A stretch of 64,000 bases of DNA from Pseudomonas sp. Bc-h (GCF_002080045.1 NZ_MUIN01000001.1:256930-320929), one strand, 5' to 3'. Positions 55,551-64,000 are shown, counted from the stretch's first letter. Program-made: numbers and translations. Notes: generated by a model from the sequence alone, not told the origin.

Positions 55551-57080
55551 CTAGACCTTACGCGCCTCATGCATGCGCGCCAGCTGGCGTTCCAGCATCG
55601 ACGGGTAGGGCTCCATCAGGCGCTCTACGCAGCTGGCGCCTTCAGGGCTGGCAATCGGGCGAATACGGGCGCGCTGACGAATGGTGTGGTCTTCGCTGAT
55701 CTTGCGCTCAACCAGCAGCAGGTTGCGGCTGTGTTGCGACAGTGCCAGGGCGTCCTGAGCGGTTTCGGTCAGCAGCAGGTCGATCTGGTTCATGCCGTGC
55801 AGGCCTTCACCCAAGGTCAGACCCAACTGCAATTGCAGGGTGATGCCGCTGTCAGCGACTTCAATCTGCAAGGCATGGCTCAGGGCGCGCAGCAGTTCGC
55901 CGCAGCAGATGGCGTTGGTCAGATAGTCGTCACCGCTGTCCTGGGTGCTGAACACCATCAGTGAACTGCCATCGTTCAGGGTGTGCAGTTCGCTGTCGTA
56001 CAGCGATGCAGCCTGGTCGATGCAGTCGCGGTAACGCTCCAGCAACTCGGTCAGTCGAGTGCGGGGCAAGCGACGCAGCTGCTCTTGTGAGCCCAGTTGC
56101 ACAGCCAGAACCGCGCTGTACTGCGGTTGCGAAGGCACGGCAGGCAGAATCGGGCGCGGCGCGGGCTTCTGCGCGACAGGCGATTCGTCGCGCAGATCGG
56201 CGAACGGGTCTTCCTCGTCGTCTTCATCTTCTTCGGCAACGATGCGTCGCGCGGGAATCGCGGTTGCACGGGGCTTGGGTGCGTCGTCGAACTCCGGATC
56301 GCCCAGATCGCTGGCGTCGAACTCTGGCGAAGTATCGTCTTCATCCTCGACATGTTCTGGCTCCGGAACAGGTTCCGGCTCAGGCTCTGGCGGCGCATAG
56401 GAGGCCTTCAGCTGACGAGCCAGGTCGCCAATCTCGTCCTGACGATCGGTGGCCGGGGTGTATGGGTCGATGTAGCGCAGCCACATGCGCAATTGCAGCA
56501 TCGGCGTCGAGATGTGCCGCCCAAGACGCAGGCTCAGAGCCAGCGCCAGTGCCAGCAGGATTCCCGCCAGAATGCCCATGCTTTGCAGGCTGATGGTCAG
56601 CGGTTGTTGGAACTGGGACATGTCCAGGCTGATGCGCAGCGTACCTGCGACGGTATCCTGAAAGGTGACCTTGATCTCGTAGAGCCCTTCGGCCTCGCCC
56701 AGCAACCCGTTTTTCGGGCGCTGGCCTGCCTCGGCGAGAATCCGGTTGTCGGGGCTATAAATAGCTGCGTGGGCGACCAGCGGGTTCTTCACCAGATTGC
56801 CCAGCAGCACGTTGAGGCTGAGGATGTCGTTGGACACCAGCAGCTCCGTGGCGGAGGTCGCGGTTTGAGTGGTCAGGGCCTGCCCCAATGCGTCCGCCTG
56901 TTCGTGCATGGCTTGCTTGAACTGCAAGCCCATCACGCAGGCGTAGATCACCAGAGCCAGCGCGACGAGGATCACGTTGTGGCTGGCGATGCGCAAAGCA
57001 ATCGGTACACGTCGATGACGCAATGCCCGGAAGATCAGCAAGAAGAAATTATCGGTTTTTACTGGCGTGGGCCGGTTCAC
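55551..57080 (-). CDS. AhpA/YtjB-like membrane protein with cyclase-like C-terminal domain
   Basis: A 509-residue inner-membrane protein divergent from serB, as ytjB (smp) is in E. coli. It has a first helix at about 33-53, a periplasmic sensor-like region to about 170 and a second helix near 172-192 followed by a short HAMP-like stretch. A long acidic, Pro/Glu-rich linker (about 232-310) follows. The last ~190 residues (YSAVLAVQLGSQ... LNDGSSLMVFST... GITLQLQLGLTLGEGL) have the outline of a class III nucleotide cyclase domain but lack recognisable metal Asp pairs. GTG 57080 was chosen because VNRPTPVKTDNFF is a plausible start and the upstream frame is non-coding in look. Its function is unknown. 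Confidence 0.78.
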   Translation of the reverse strand: MNRPTPVKTDNFFLLIFRALRHRRVPIALRIASHNVILVALALVIYACVMGLQFKQAMHEQADALGQALTTQTATSATELLVSNDILSLNVLLGNLVKNPLVAHAAIYSPDNRILAEAGQRPKNGLLGEAEGLYEIKVTFQDTVAGTLRISLDMSQFQQPLTISLQSMGILAGILLALALALSLRLGRHISTPMLQLRMWLRYIDPYTPATDRQDEIGDLARQLKASYAPPEPEPEPVPEPEHVEDEDDTSPEFDASDLGDPEFDDAPKPRATAIPARRIVAEEDEDDEEDPFADLRDESPVAQKPAPRPILPAVPSQPQYSAVLAVQLGSQEQLRRLPRTRLTELLERYRDCIDQAASLYDSELHTLNDGSSLMVFSTQDSGDDYLTNAICCGELLRALSHALQIEVADSGITLQLQLGLTLGEGLHGMNQIDLLLTETAQDALALSQHSRNLLLVERKISEDHTIRQRARIRPIASPEGASCVERLMEPYPSMLERQLARMHEARKV

Positions 57081-57210
57081 TGAGCACGGCTCTCTTGGAG
57101 AAGTTGGGGCGCAGTATAGCGAGCGACCCAGTAGCGGCAAAGCGCTCGCTGTGCCCGGCGGTCACTGAAAGTGAGTAGAATGCGGTTTTTTTCCACTGCG
57201 GGGGTGCGCC

Positions 57211-58428
57211 TTGCGCGAAATTGTCCTGATAAACATCACCGGCGAAGATCGTCCGGGTCTCACTGCGGCCATTACCGGCGTACTGGCCCAAGGCGGCGTC
57301 GATGTTCTGGATATCGGTCAGGCCGTGATCCACGACACACTGTCGTTCGGCATTCTGGTACAGATTCCGGACACCGAAAATGGCTCGATTGTGCTGGATC
57401 AGGTGCAGCTGAAAGTCGATGAACTGGGTCAGCAGGTGCTGTTCACCCATGTCAGCGAAGACGATTACCAGCATTGGGTTGACGATCAGGGCAAGGATCG
57501 GCACATCGTGACGCTGCTGACACGCAAGGTCACGGCCGAGCAACTGCAGACGGTGAGTTCGATAACCGCCAAATACGGCTTGAACATTGATCGCATCGAC
57601 CGTCTGTCAGGGCGCATGCCGCTGGACCTGCCAAGCGGCAAAGGCAAGGGCTGCATCGAGTTCTCCGTGCGCGGAGAGCCTGCTGACGCTCAGCAGATGC
57701 GCGCCGAGTTCCTGCATGTCGCGCAGGAGCTGAACGTCGATATCGCGTTCCAGCAAGATTCACTGTTCCGTCGCAACCGCCGGCTGGCGGTGTTCGACAT
57801 GGACTCGACCCTGATCGAAGCCGAGGTCATCGACGAACTGGCCAAGGCTCATGGCGTGGGTGATCGGGTTTCGGAAATCACCGAGCGCGCGATGCGCGGC
57901 GAGCTGGACTTCCGAGCCAGCTTCAAGGAACGTTTGGCGCTGCTCAAGGGCCTGGACATCAAGGTGCTGGACGAAATCGGTGCTTCTCTGCGTCTGACCG
58001 AAGGTGCGGAAACGCTGTTCGCCGAGCTCAAGCGACTGGGCTACAAGACGGCGATCCTGTCAGGCGGCTTCACTTATTTCGCACGTCAACTGCAGGCGAA
58101 GCTGGGGATCGACTACATCTTTGCCAACGAGCTGGAAGTGGTCGACGGCAAGTGCACAGGTGTTGCGGTCGAGCCGATCGTCGATGCCCAGCGCAAGGCC
58201 GATCTGCTGCGTGAGCTGGCGAGCAAGGAAGGGTTGAGCCTGGAGCAGACCATCGCGGTCGGCGATGGCGCGAATGACCTGCCGATGCTGGCGATTGCAG
58301 GTTTGGGCGTTGCTTTCCGCGCCAAGCCGCTGGTCAAACAGTCCGCGAAACAGGCGATTTCGACGCTTGGGCTCGATGGCGTGCTGTACCTGCTGGGCTT
58401 CCGGGACCGGGAAGGGCGCGGCGCGTAA
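57211..58428 (+). CDS. serB: Phosphoserine phosphatase with N-terminal ACT domains
   Basis: Last enzyme of serine biosynthesis. The 405-residue protein has two ACT-type regulatory domains (about 1-180) and a HAD phosphatase domain with the nucleophile motif FDMDSTLIEAE (Asp196, Asp198). Later come ILSGGFTYFA near residue 285 and GDGANDLPML near residue 351. The start is TTG 57211, reading LREIVLINITGEDRPG, an ACT-domain N-terminus. It stands divergent from the AhpA/YtjB-like gene. In PAO1 fimX follows; here a repeat and the PilZ gene do. Confidence 0.97.
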   Translation: MREIVLINITGEDRPGLTAAITGVLAQGGVDVLDIGQAVIHDTLSFGILVQIPDTENGSIVLDQVQLKVDELGQQVLFTHVSEDDYQHWVDDQGKDRHIVTLLTRKVTAEQLQTVSSITAKYGLNIDRIDRLSGRMPLDLPSGKGKGCIEFSVRGEPADAQQMRAEFLHVAQELNVDIAFQQDSLFRRNRRLAVFDMDSTLIEAEVIDELAKAHGVGDRVSEITERAMRGELDFRASFKERLALLKGLDIKVLDEIGASLRLTEGAETLFAELKRLGYKTAILSGGFTYFARQLQAKLGIDYIFANELEVVDGKCTGVAVEPIVDAQRKADLLRELASKEGLSLEQTIAVGDGANDLPMLAIAGLGVAFRAKPLVKQSAKQAISTLGLDGVLYLLGFRDREGRGA

Positions 58429-58445
58429 GGGCGGTTTATGCCGAC

Positions 58446-58507
58446 AGCAGCACGGCTTACCGGCGGTAGCGATTCTGAAGACGCGACCGCCGGCAGCCCG
58501 TGCTGCT
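58446..58507. repeat. Intergenic fold-back repeat, GCAGCACGGCTTACCGGCGG type (copy 3)
   Basis: The 22-nt left arm (58446-58467) matches the inverted right arm (58486-58507) at 19 of 22 positions. It lies between convergent serB and the PilZ-type gene. Same family as 33079-33152 and 38851-38910. Confidence 0.78.
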
Positions 58508-58534
58508 ACAGATTGAGTCAACAGAGTCGAGGCC

Positions 58535-60322
58535 TTAAAGCACCGTCCACAACGAATCGAATTCCTGCTCTGGACCCGCTTGTGGCGCGGCTGTCTTCGG
58601 TCCTTCCAGAATCTGATACTCGAACTGGTTATAACTGCCAGTCGTCGCTTTGCGATTTTTCAAAGTGGCCCGCCGCTCATCGCCGCTGGTGTTGATCATC
58701 ACCTTGCTACCATCCTCGAACGGGAGGCGAGGAGCGACCACCGTCGCCGGCACATCAATCGCCCGCACTTCCGGTAACAGCAACGCCCGCAAGTACTGGC
58801 TGCTCTGTTCTGCGCGCAGCAACTGCATGCCGCAGGCCTGAGCGAAAGGTGCGATCAGCTCGACACCCATCTGCGTCCCGCCGCTGCGTACCTGACGCAC
58901 CCAGCGCACGACCGCGATACTCCAGCCATGACCGTGGTCCTGGATGCCAATCATCTCACCGGCCTGCAATTGGTCAGGCACGTCTTTGGGCCAGGCCAGG
59001 CAATACCCGCCCGGACTGTGATTGACGATGTGCAGACCGTAGGTCGGGAAGCTCTTCTGGCCATCGGATGCCGCCGCGCCGCCGTCTGCTTCATCCCGCT
59101 GATACTCGATTTCTTCGAACGGCAACATAGTGGTCGACGTGCCGCTGCGCTGAACGTCCATCGCTTGCGCCCAAGGGTCGTGCTTGGCTGGCTCCAGCGG
59201 TTGCAAGGTGTATTCGGCGACCTTGCTGACTGTCACTGAGGGCACCAGCAGCAATTCGCTGAAGGATTTATGGCCGCCGACGAAATAATGCAAGGCGCTC
59301 ATGCCGACGCAGACCGTCAGGGTGCCTTGGCCCGGTGTGCGCTGGAATGCGCGTTCCGAAACATCACCCCAGGCTGCTGCGAGATGTTGCAGCACATCGA
59401 TCGACAGGCCTGGCGGTACATGCAGGTAAGACTGCGAGCGCTGCTCGATGGGCAATTCAATGTAACGCTGCAGGGCGGCAGACAGCGCTCGAGGGTTGAT
59501 GCCGAGCAGGTTGGTCCGTTTGTCCTCGGCGTACAGCGAGGTGTAACGCGGTGCGGTATCGGTGCTGGGGGCGACGGCGTACAGGCTGTTGTCGTCCAGC
59601 GGCTGTTGCAGCGTGACCATCGCACTCCAGGCATCCAGTGCGTCCGCCAGCTTGCCGATGTTGTGCTGACGCATCTGGTTGCAGCGCGCACAGCCCATCA
59701 ACAGTGCGACAAGGTAGGTCTGCTCCACCGTCAGCGTGCGAGTGTGGTGGGCCTGGCTGTCGGCAACCGGAATGCTGTGCAGCTGAAGTTGGCGAGCGAT
59801 CTGATAGATCTGGTGCAGTTCCAGCCACAAGCCGTCCTGCACCGGGCAGTAAAGCTGGTTGGCCCGAATCAGCGGGCCATTCAGGCAATGCAGGGCGCGT
59901 TGCAGGGCGGTGGTGAGCAGCGTGGTGCGATCCCGGCTGAGTCTTGGAGCCACCCGGGCGATGATCTGTTTATAGCCGATCGCTAGATGGTTCTGCAGGG
60001 CTTGGCACAGGTTGGCGACCTTGCGCGGGCGCTCCTCCAGTACCACCGATTGATTGAGGAAGTGCCGCTCCAGATGCTTGCACACGAAAGAGATTTCCGG
60101 GCGCAACAACTCCAGCAGTTGCATGCGGTTGTCGCTAGGAGTGAGCAGTTGGTTGAGTTCACCAAGGCCCTGGTACAGCTGACGGGCCATTTCGCCGAGG
60201 TTGGCTTTGGGCAGCGTGGAAATCCAGCGCTTCATGTCCTTGGGCGTCGCGTCACAGAACGACAGGCTCGACTGCGTCGGCACAGGTGCGCGCAACAACA
60301 GTGGGAGGCTTAAATGACTCAT
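58535..60322 (-). CDS. PilZ-domain-type protein, large N-terminal helical region
   Basis: A 595-residue protein in the place of PAO1 PA4958. Residues 1-400 are mostly helical with no recognised family. The last third looks like a PilZ domain: YGLHIVNHSPGGYCLAW near 430-446 matches the N-x-S-x-x-G half of the c-di-GMP site, and the following beta strands end in GTQMGVELIAP. The RxxxR half is not seen at the expected place. The start was set at ATG 60322 (MSHLSLPLLLRAP); the frame stays open to 60406. Cytoplasmic, with no membrane helices. A c-di-GMP-related role is possible but unproven. Confidence 0.75.
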   Translation of the reverse strand: MSHLSLPLLLRAPVPTQSSLSFCDATPKDMKRWISTLPKANLGEMARQLYQGLGELNQLLTPSDNRMQLLELLRPEISFVCKHLERHFLNQSVVLEERPRKVANLCQALQNHLAIGYKQIIARVAPRLSRDRTTLLTTALQRALHCLNGPLIRANQLYCPVQDGLWLELHQIYQIARQLQLHSIPVADSQAHHTRTLTVEQTYLVALLMGCARCNQMRQHNIGKLADALDAWSAMVTLQQPLDDNSLYAVAPSTDTAPRYTSLYAEDKRTNLLGINPRALSAALQRYIELPIEQRSQSYLHVPPGLSIDVLQHLAAAWGDVSERAFQRTPGQGTLTVCVGMSALHYFVGGHKSFSELLLVPSVTVSKVAEYTLQPLEPAKHDPWAQAMDVQRSGTSTTMLPFEEIEYQRDEADGGAAASDGQKSFPTYGLHIVNHSPGGYCLAWPKDVPDQLQAGEMIGIQDHGHGWSIAVVRWVRQVRSGGTQMGVELIAPFAQACGMQLLRAEQSSQYLRALLLPEVRAIDVPATVVAPRLPFEDGSKVMINTSGDERRATLKNRKATTGSYNQFEYQILEGPKTAAPQAGPEQEFDSLWTVL

Positions 60323-60487
60323 GTGACAGCAAACTCCAACAACTACTGGCTCGGATGGCTGCATGAAACTGCGTTGCAGTGGCACGTGGCCGAGTGAAAC
60401 GAGCAAGTTTACGTCAATTGAAAGCGAAGTTTCCTACAACACCGATGAGCGACTTTAGCAGCATCAGTTCTCTGTCGCAGCCTTTAA

Positions 60488-60517
60488 TATCAAAGTGACA
60501 CTGTGTCCACTTTGATA
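60488..60517. promoter_or_regulatory. 30-bp near-perfect palindrome upstream of the PilZ-type gene
   Basis: TATCAAAGTG (60488-60497) is mirrored by CACTTTGATA (60508-60517), and the middle ACACTGTGTC continues the symmetry with one unpaired base. It lies 166 nt before the PilZ-type start in the 280-nt gap after psd. The AT-rich outer arms and length suggest a regulator operator; a hairpin in the psd 3' end is the alternative. Nothing else was recognised in the gap (60323-60601). Confidence 0.55.
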
Positions 60518-60601
60518 CTTCGCGATTATGACGGTCAGGGGCGGGCTGCATCGGCGATGGGCGCCCGCCAAAAAAACGTTTCAGAGTTTTTCAGGCAAAA
60601 A

Positions 60602-61465
60602 TCAGGCCTGTGTTGGCGTCGCCAGCAGTTGGCCCATTTGCGTTGGCGAGCCAGCCGCCAGTTGCTCAGCCCATTTAACCTGATTCGGCCCGAACAGCAC
60701 GATGGCGGTCGAGCCCAGTTTGAAGCGTCCTAGTTCGGCGCCTTTTTCCAGATGGATCGGCGCTCGTGCCGCCTCGTCATAGCTGAAGGCTTTCAACTCA
60801 CGTTTTGGTGGCGTAACCAGGCCGGCCCAGACGGTTTCGATGGAGGCGACGATCATCGCGCCTACCAGCACAACGGCCATCGGCCCACGCTCGGTGTCGA
60901 ACAGGCAGACGACGCGCTCGTTGCGGGCAAACAGCTCAGGGACATTTTCGGCAGTGGTCTGGTTGACCGAGAACAGGCGACCCGGCACGTAAACCATCTC
61001 GCGCAGCCTGCCTGCCAGCGGCATGTGAACACGGTGGTAATCCTTGGGCGACAGGTAAATCGTGGCGAACTCACCGCCCATGAACGGCGCCGACAGACGC
61101 GCATCGCCACCCAGCAGTTCAAGCGCGCTGTAGCTGTGGCCTTTGGCCTGAAAGATACGACCGTGCTCGATAGGACCCAACTGGCTCACTGCGCCATCGG
61201 CAGGGCAGAGGATCGCGCCTGGCGTTTCATCCAGAGGACGCGCGCCGGGTTTCAGCGCGCGGGTGAAGAAATCGTTGAAGTGCGGGTAGGCGGTGAAGTC
61301 TTCCACCAACGCCTGAGACATGTCGACCTGGTAGCGGCGCACGAACCATTGAGTGAAGGCGTTCTTGAACCAGCGCACGCGGCATTCGGCGACGCAGCCG
61401 GCCAGACGTGACAGCAGGTGATGGGGAAGCAGGTATTGGAAAAGAATAAACAGACGCTGTTTCAT
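60602..61465 (-). CDS. psd: Phosphatidylserine decarboxylase proenzyme
   Basis: Pyruvoyl-dependent enzyme that makes phosphatidylethanolamine at the inner membrane. The 287-residue proenzyme has the self-cleavage motif LGST near residue 250: cutting before Ser gives the beta chain and the pyruvoyl-bearing alpha chain. PADGAVSQLG near residue 87 and PKDYHRVHMPLAG near 139 are family motifs, with Asp and His of the processing triad. The start ATG 61465 has AGGA upstream. It lies between rhdA and the PilZ-type gene on the same strand. Confidence 0.97.
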   Translation of the reverse strand: MKQRLFILFQYLLPHHLLSRLAGCVAECRVRWFKNAFTQWFVRRYQVDMSQALVEDFTAYPHFNDFFTRALKPGARPLDETPGAILCPADGAVSQLGPIEHGRIFQAKGHSYSALELLGGDARLSAPFMGGEFATIYLSPKDYHRVHMPLAGRLREMVYVPGRLFSVNQTTAENVPELFARNERVVCLFDTERGPMAVVLVGAMIVASIETVWAGLVTPPKRELKAFSYDEAARAPIHLEKGAELGRFKLGSTAIVLFGPNQVKWAEQLAAGSPTQMGQLLATPTQA

Positions 61466-61532
61466 CAAGATTCCTAAAGCGTTTTAAAAAGGGCTGTACA
61501 CATGAAGCCGGTTGCGTCGCAAGTGCGCCGCG

Positions 61533-62348
61533 TTATTTTTCGATCGGTGTATCCGGGTGATTACCCCATTCGCCCCACGAGCCGGCATAGCCCTTGATTC
61601 GCGGGTAGCCCAGCGCTTTGGCCACCAGGTAGGTAAAACCGGAGCGATGGTGAGTCTGACAATGGGTGATGACTTCTTTGTCTGGGGTAATGCCCAGGCT
61701 CTCAAGAATCTGCGGCATATCGGTTCGGATGCGCAGGTTGCGTGCCTGATCCATGCCGGCGGTCCATTCGAAGTTCACCGCGCCAGGGATGTGTCCGCCT
61801 CGGGCAGCGACCAGCTTCTCACCGGAGTACTCGGTAGGGCCGCGAGCATCCCAGATCGCCAGATCTACAGCGCCCAGGCGGCTTTGCAGGTATTCGCGTG
61901 TGGCGGTAGGTTCGTCGTGCAAGGTCAGTGGCACTGGCCCGCCAACCGGCGCGGGCACTTCGGTGGACATCGGCAGGCCTTCGGCTTGCCAGGACAGCAG
62001 GCCGCCGTCCAGATAGTGATATTTCGAATGTCCGACGACATCCAGCAGCCAGATAAAGCGACCGGCCCAGCCACCCCCTTCATCGTCGTACACCACATAG
62101 ACCGCGTTGGGGTTGTGGCCCAGCTCGCCAAACAATACCTCCAGCTGCGCCTTGCTTGGCAGCAGCCCGGGAGCGGGTGGCTGACCGAGTTGGGTGCGTT
62201 TGGGGTCGACGAAACGGGCGCCGGGGATGTGGCCCGCGTCGTAACGCGCAGCGCTGGTCAGGTCGACCAGGATCAGTTCTGAAGCGCCGAGGCGTGCCTG
62301 CAGTTCTGCGGGCTCGATCACCAGCGGCAAGCTTGAGAAGGCAGACAT
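61533..62348 (-). CDS. rhdA: Thiosulfate sulfurtransferase (rhodanese)
   Basis: Two-domain rhodanese that moves sulfane sulfur from thiosulfate to cyanide or other acceptors. The 271-residue length and active-site loop CQTHHRSG with Cys230 match Azotobacter vinelandii RhdA. The N-terminal half is the inactive rhodanese domain (VDLTSAARYDAGHIPGA near residue 33). The start ATG 62348 has GGAG 8 nt upstream; an in-frame ATG at 62366 lacks one. It is 46 nt downstream of the HDOD gene and 67 nt before psd, same strand. Confidence 0.96.
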   Translation of the reverse strand: MSAFSSLPLVIEPAELQARLGASELILVDLTSAARYDAGHIPGARFVDPKRTQLGQPPAPGLLPSKAQLEVLFGELGHNPNAVYVVYDDEGGGWAGRFIWLLDVVGHSKYHYLDGGLLSWQAEGLPMSTEVPAPVGGPVPLTLHDEPTATREYLQSRLGAVDLAIWDARGPTEYSGEKLVAARGGHIPGAVNFEWTAGMDQARNLRIRTDMPQILESLGITPDKEVITHCQTHHRSGFTYLVAKALGYPRIKGYAGSWGEWGNHPDTPIEK

Positions 62349-62394
62349 GTAAGGTCTCCAGATCATCGAAAAGAGGCGAATTGTAGCTCAGCCG

Positions 62395-63930
62395 TCAGCC
62401 ATTGCGATGGCTAAAGGTGGTCAGCGCCTTCTCGATGCATTGCCCGGTTTTGCCGAATGCCTGCACGGTGACTTCCGAAAACGGGCCGCCGCCCTGATCT
62501 GCCACCACCAGCATGACCACCCGGCCGTTGCTGGCCAGCGAGCGGATCAGCAGGTTTTCCCCCGCAAACAGTCCGCGCAGCTGTGCCGGTAATAGCGCCG
62601 AAAACTGCGCATTGTTGCCGGGCGTCAGACGCAATTGAGTGGCCTGTGCCAGCAATCGCTGCAGCACAGTGCTTTCCTTGTAGGGGATCAACAGCGTGGC
62701 GGCGGACTTATCCAGCCCGCCCATCTGATGAACCCGCAGGCTGTCGCTCTTGCGGTCGATCATCAGCAGCATCACCCGTTGCATGCCCGACGCCAGCAAA
62801 GCGTCGCGAGCGCAGGTGGTCAGGTGCATGGCATTGGTAAAGGCGCTCGGCTCCTTGAGCAAGTCGCCGCAGTGTTTGCGCCAGACCTGCAATGCGTCGG
62901 CCGAAGGCGGGGGCGCGGGCAGCAGACCTTTGTGAACGCGGCGCGTATCCCACGGCCAGAGCAACGCTTCGGCGGGGTGCCAGACTCCCGGCGCTGCGTG
63001 CTGTCGTCCGCTCGCCGCTGCGTTCTGATGCACTTGTTGTTGCAGGTCCATCAGCGGTTGTTGCAGATAAAGACTGGTCAGCAATTGCCAGCGCAGATTG
63101 TGCGGGGTGTCCCAGGCCTGGTGTGCGGACAGTGCCAACCCGTTCGCCAGCAAAATGGTGTTGGCCGGCTGATTGAGCCAACGCTGCAATGGCAGGTCCG
63201 CATCCAATAGCTGCTGTTGTTTCAGCGGGTCGGGATTTTCGTGAGCGATGCGCAGCACTTTGACGAGATTGCGCTGCTCATTGATCAGCAAGTTGTAGCC
63301 CTGCGTCACCCAGATCGGCAGTCGCCAATGGTTCGCCAGGGCCTGACACAGCCGCAGAAGACGCACGCCAAACAGAGACTTCTCGACGACTTTCGCCGAT
63401 TCGCCCTTATGGATAACCCGCAACTCCCACTCTTCCAGCAGTTTGGGATGTGCCAATGCCATGGGCCACAGCGGCGCCAGAAACAGCAAACTGCCCAGAT
63501 GAATGTCCTGCCACAGGCGGGCGAGCTGGTTGGCGAACAAGCCGTAGGCCTGTTGCGTGGCATGCTGGCTGATCAGTTGCAGTTGGCGCAGGGCAACCGG
63601 AATCTCCTGCAGGTCCACGCTGGGCAGTCGCGCGAGCAAGGTGCCGGTGCGGGCCAGGCCGAGTCGGTTCAGCGCCACCTCCAGACTTTCCGCAGGCTCT
63701 GCCAGGCCGCCGCTGTGCACGTTCGCTTCACGCAAAACGCTGAGCACCAGCGCAGGGCTGTCCTGCATCAGATCGGCGATGTCGCGCAGCGACCGGCGAC
63801 TGTCATTGAGTGCGGCATGCACCTTGGCGTGGGCAGCGGCAGGCACCGGCAAGGCGATGCCATCCAGTTGCTTGATCCAGGTGTCGAGTGTCTGCGGAAC
63901 AGGGAGCGGCGAGGCTTTATCAGAATGCAT
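62395..63930 (-). CDS. HDOD domain protein with C-terminal GAF-like region
   Basis: A 511-residue cytoplasmic protein. Residues about 15-230 show the HDOD (HD-related output) helical pattern, with DSRRSLRDIADLMQDSPALVLSVLREAN at 43-70 and ALNRLGLARTGTLLARLP at 86-103. Residues ~350-505 look like a GAF-type sensor (VMLLMIDRKSDSLRVHQMGG). HDOD proteins often link signalling to motility or development; its specific role is unknown. The start is ATG 63930, reading MHSDKASPLPVPQTLDTW. It heads the minus-strand set with rhdA and psd. The remaining 63931-64000 shows nothing callable. Confidence 0.82.
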   Translation of the reverse strand: MHSDKASPLPVPQTLDTWIKQLDGIALPVPAAAHAKVHAALNDSRRSLRDIADLMQDSPALVLSVLREANVHSGGLAEPAESLEVALNRLGLARTGTLLARLPSVDLQEIPVALRQLQLISQHATQQAYGLFANQLARLWQDIHLGSLLFLAPLWPMALAHPKLLEEWELRVIHKGESAKVVEKSLFGVRLLRLCQALANHWRLPIWVTQGYNLLINEQRNLVKVLRIAHENPDPLKQQQLLDADLPLQRWLNQPANTILLANGLALSAHQAWDTPHNLRWQLLTSLYLQQPLMDLQQQVHQNAAASGRQHAAPGVWHPAEALLWPWDTRRVHKGLLPAPPPSADALQVWRKHCGDLLKEPSAFTNAMHLTTCARDALLASGMQRVMLLMIDRKSDSLRVHQMGGLDKSAATLLIPYKESTVLQRLLAQATQLRLTPGNNAQFSALLPAQLRGLFAGENLLIRSLASNGRVVMLVVADQGGGPFSEVTVQAFGKTGQCIEKALTTFSHRNG

Positions 63931-64000
63931 TCACAAGACCCGTACGGCTGGGAGGTTTAGATCGGCGTCGAATAGTGGCATCATGCTGGCCCTCTCGCTG

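Noticed and set aside
63931..64000. Possible start of a plus-strand gene at the right edge (ATGCTGGCCC near 63983)
   Set aside because: Only a handful of codons are visible, with no ribosome-binding site and no recognisable N-terminus, so it cannot be supported.

Overview
The window is a chromosomal segment of a Pseudomonas, most likely from the P. fluorescens complex. The gene order closely matches the P. aeruginosa PAO1 stretch from aceF (PA5016) down to PA4955, codon use is GC-rich, and the intergenic gaps carry fold-back repeats typical of fluorescent pseudomonads. There are no tRNA or rRNA genes, CRISPR arrays, insertion sequences or prophage. About 45 protein genes fill nearly all of the sequence.

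Layout. 1-3058 (minus): pyruvate dehydrogenase genes aceF (5' part only) and aceE, with two matching 15-bp palindromes upstream of aceE. 3446-6397: glnE, the glutamine synthetase adenylyltransferase. 6657-13869: first half of the LPS core-oligosaccharide cluster: heptosyltransferases waaF and waaC, glycosyltransferase waaG, then a run of kinase-fold genes (waaP, wapP, wapQ and a two-domain PA5006-type gene). 13923-20036 (minus): a 2037-residue toxin-like gene that interrupts the core cluster. 20375-33045: second half of the core cluster: carbamoyltransferase, wapH-type glycosyltransferase, mig-14, dnpA-type deacetylase, ssg, a GT2 glycosyltransferase, O-antigen ligase waaL, a kinase-like gene, lipid A-core flippase msbA and hldE, which makes the ADP-heptose precursor. 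33170-38823: a Nudix-like protein, aldo/keto reductase, FAD oxidoreductase, SMR transporter, a divergent LysR regulator and Kdo transferase waaA. 38963-44120: a TolC-family channel, then a TPP riboswitch, thiC and the HMP-type transporter cytX. 44089-48690: a lipoprotein, nudF, a DUF1249 gene, a two-gene insertion of foreign look, cpdA and yqiA. 48779-54447: the topoisomerase IV locus parE-(phytase-esterase-like)-(retropepsin-like)-parC. 54629-63930: an ABC-auxiliary lipoprotein, an AhpA/YtjB-like membrane protein divergent from serB, a PilZ-type protein, psd, rhdA and an HDOD protein.

How the genes work together. waaA, hldE, waaF, waaC, waaG, the kinases, the later glycosyltransferases, msbA and waaL cover much of the building, phosphorylating, flipping and O-antigen capping of the LPS core. 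thiC and cytX share thiamin supply under one riboswitch. nudF to yqiA and parE to parC form compact co-directional runs with overlapping stop/start codons, often with GTG or TTG starts.

Points of most interest: the giant toxin-like gene, with two ChaN/EreA-like domains of which only the second keeps the conserved motifs; a small permuted-papain-like protein with a four-helix membrane partner between the DUF1249 gene and cpdA; the twin palindromes upstream of aceE; two kinase-fold LPS genes without the catalytic Asp; and a 30-bp near-perfect palindrome upstream of the PilZ gene.
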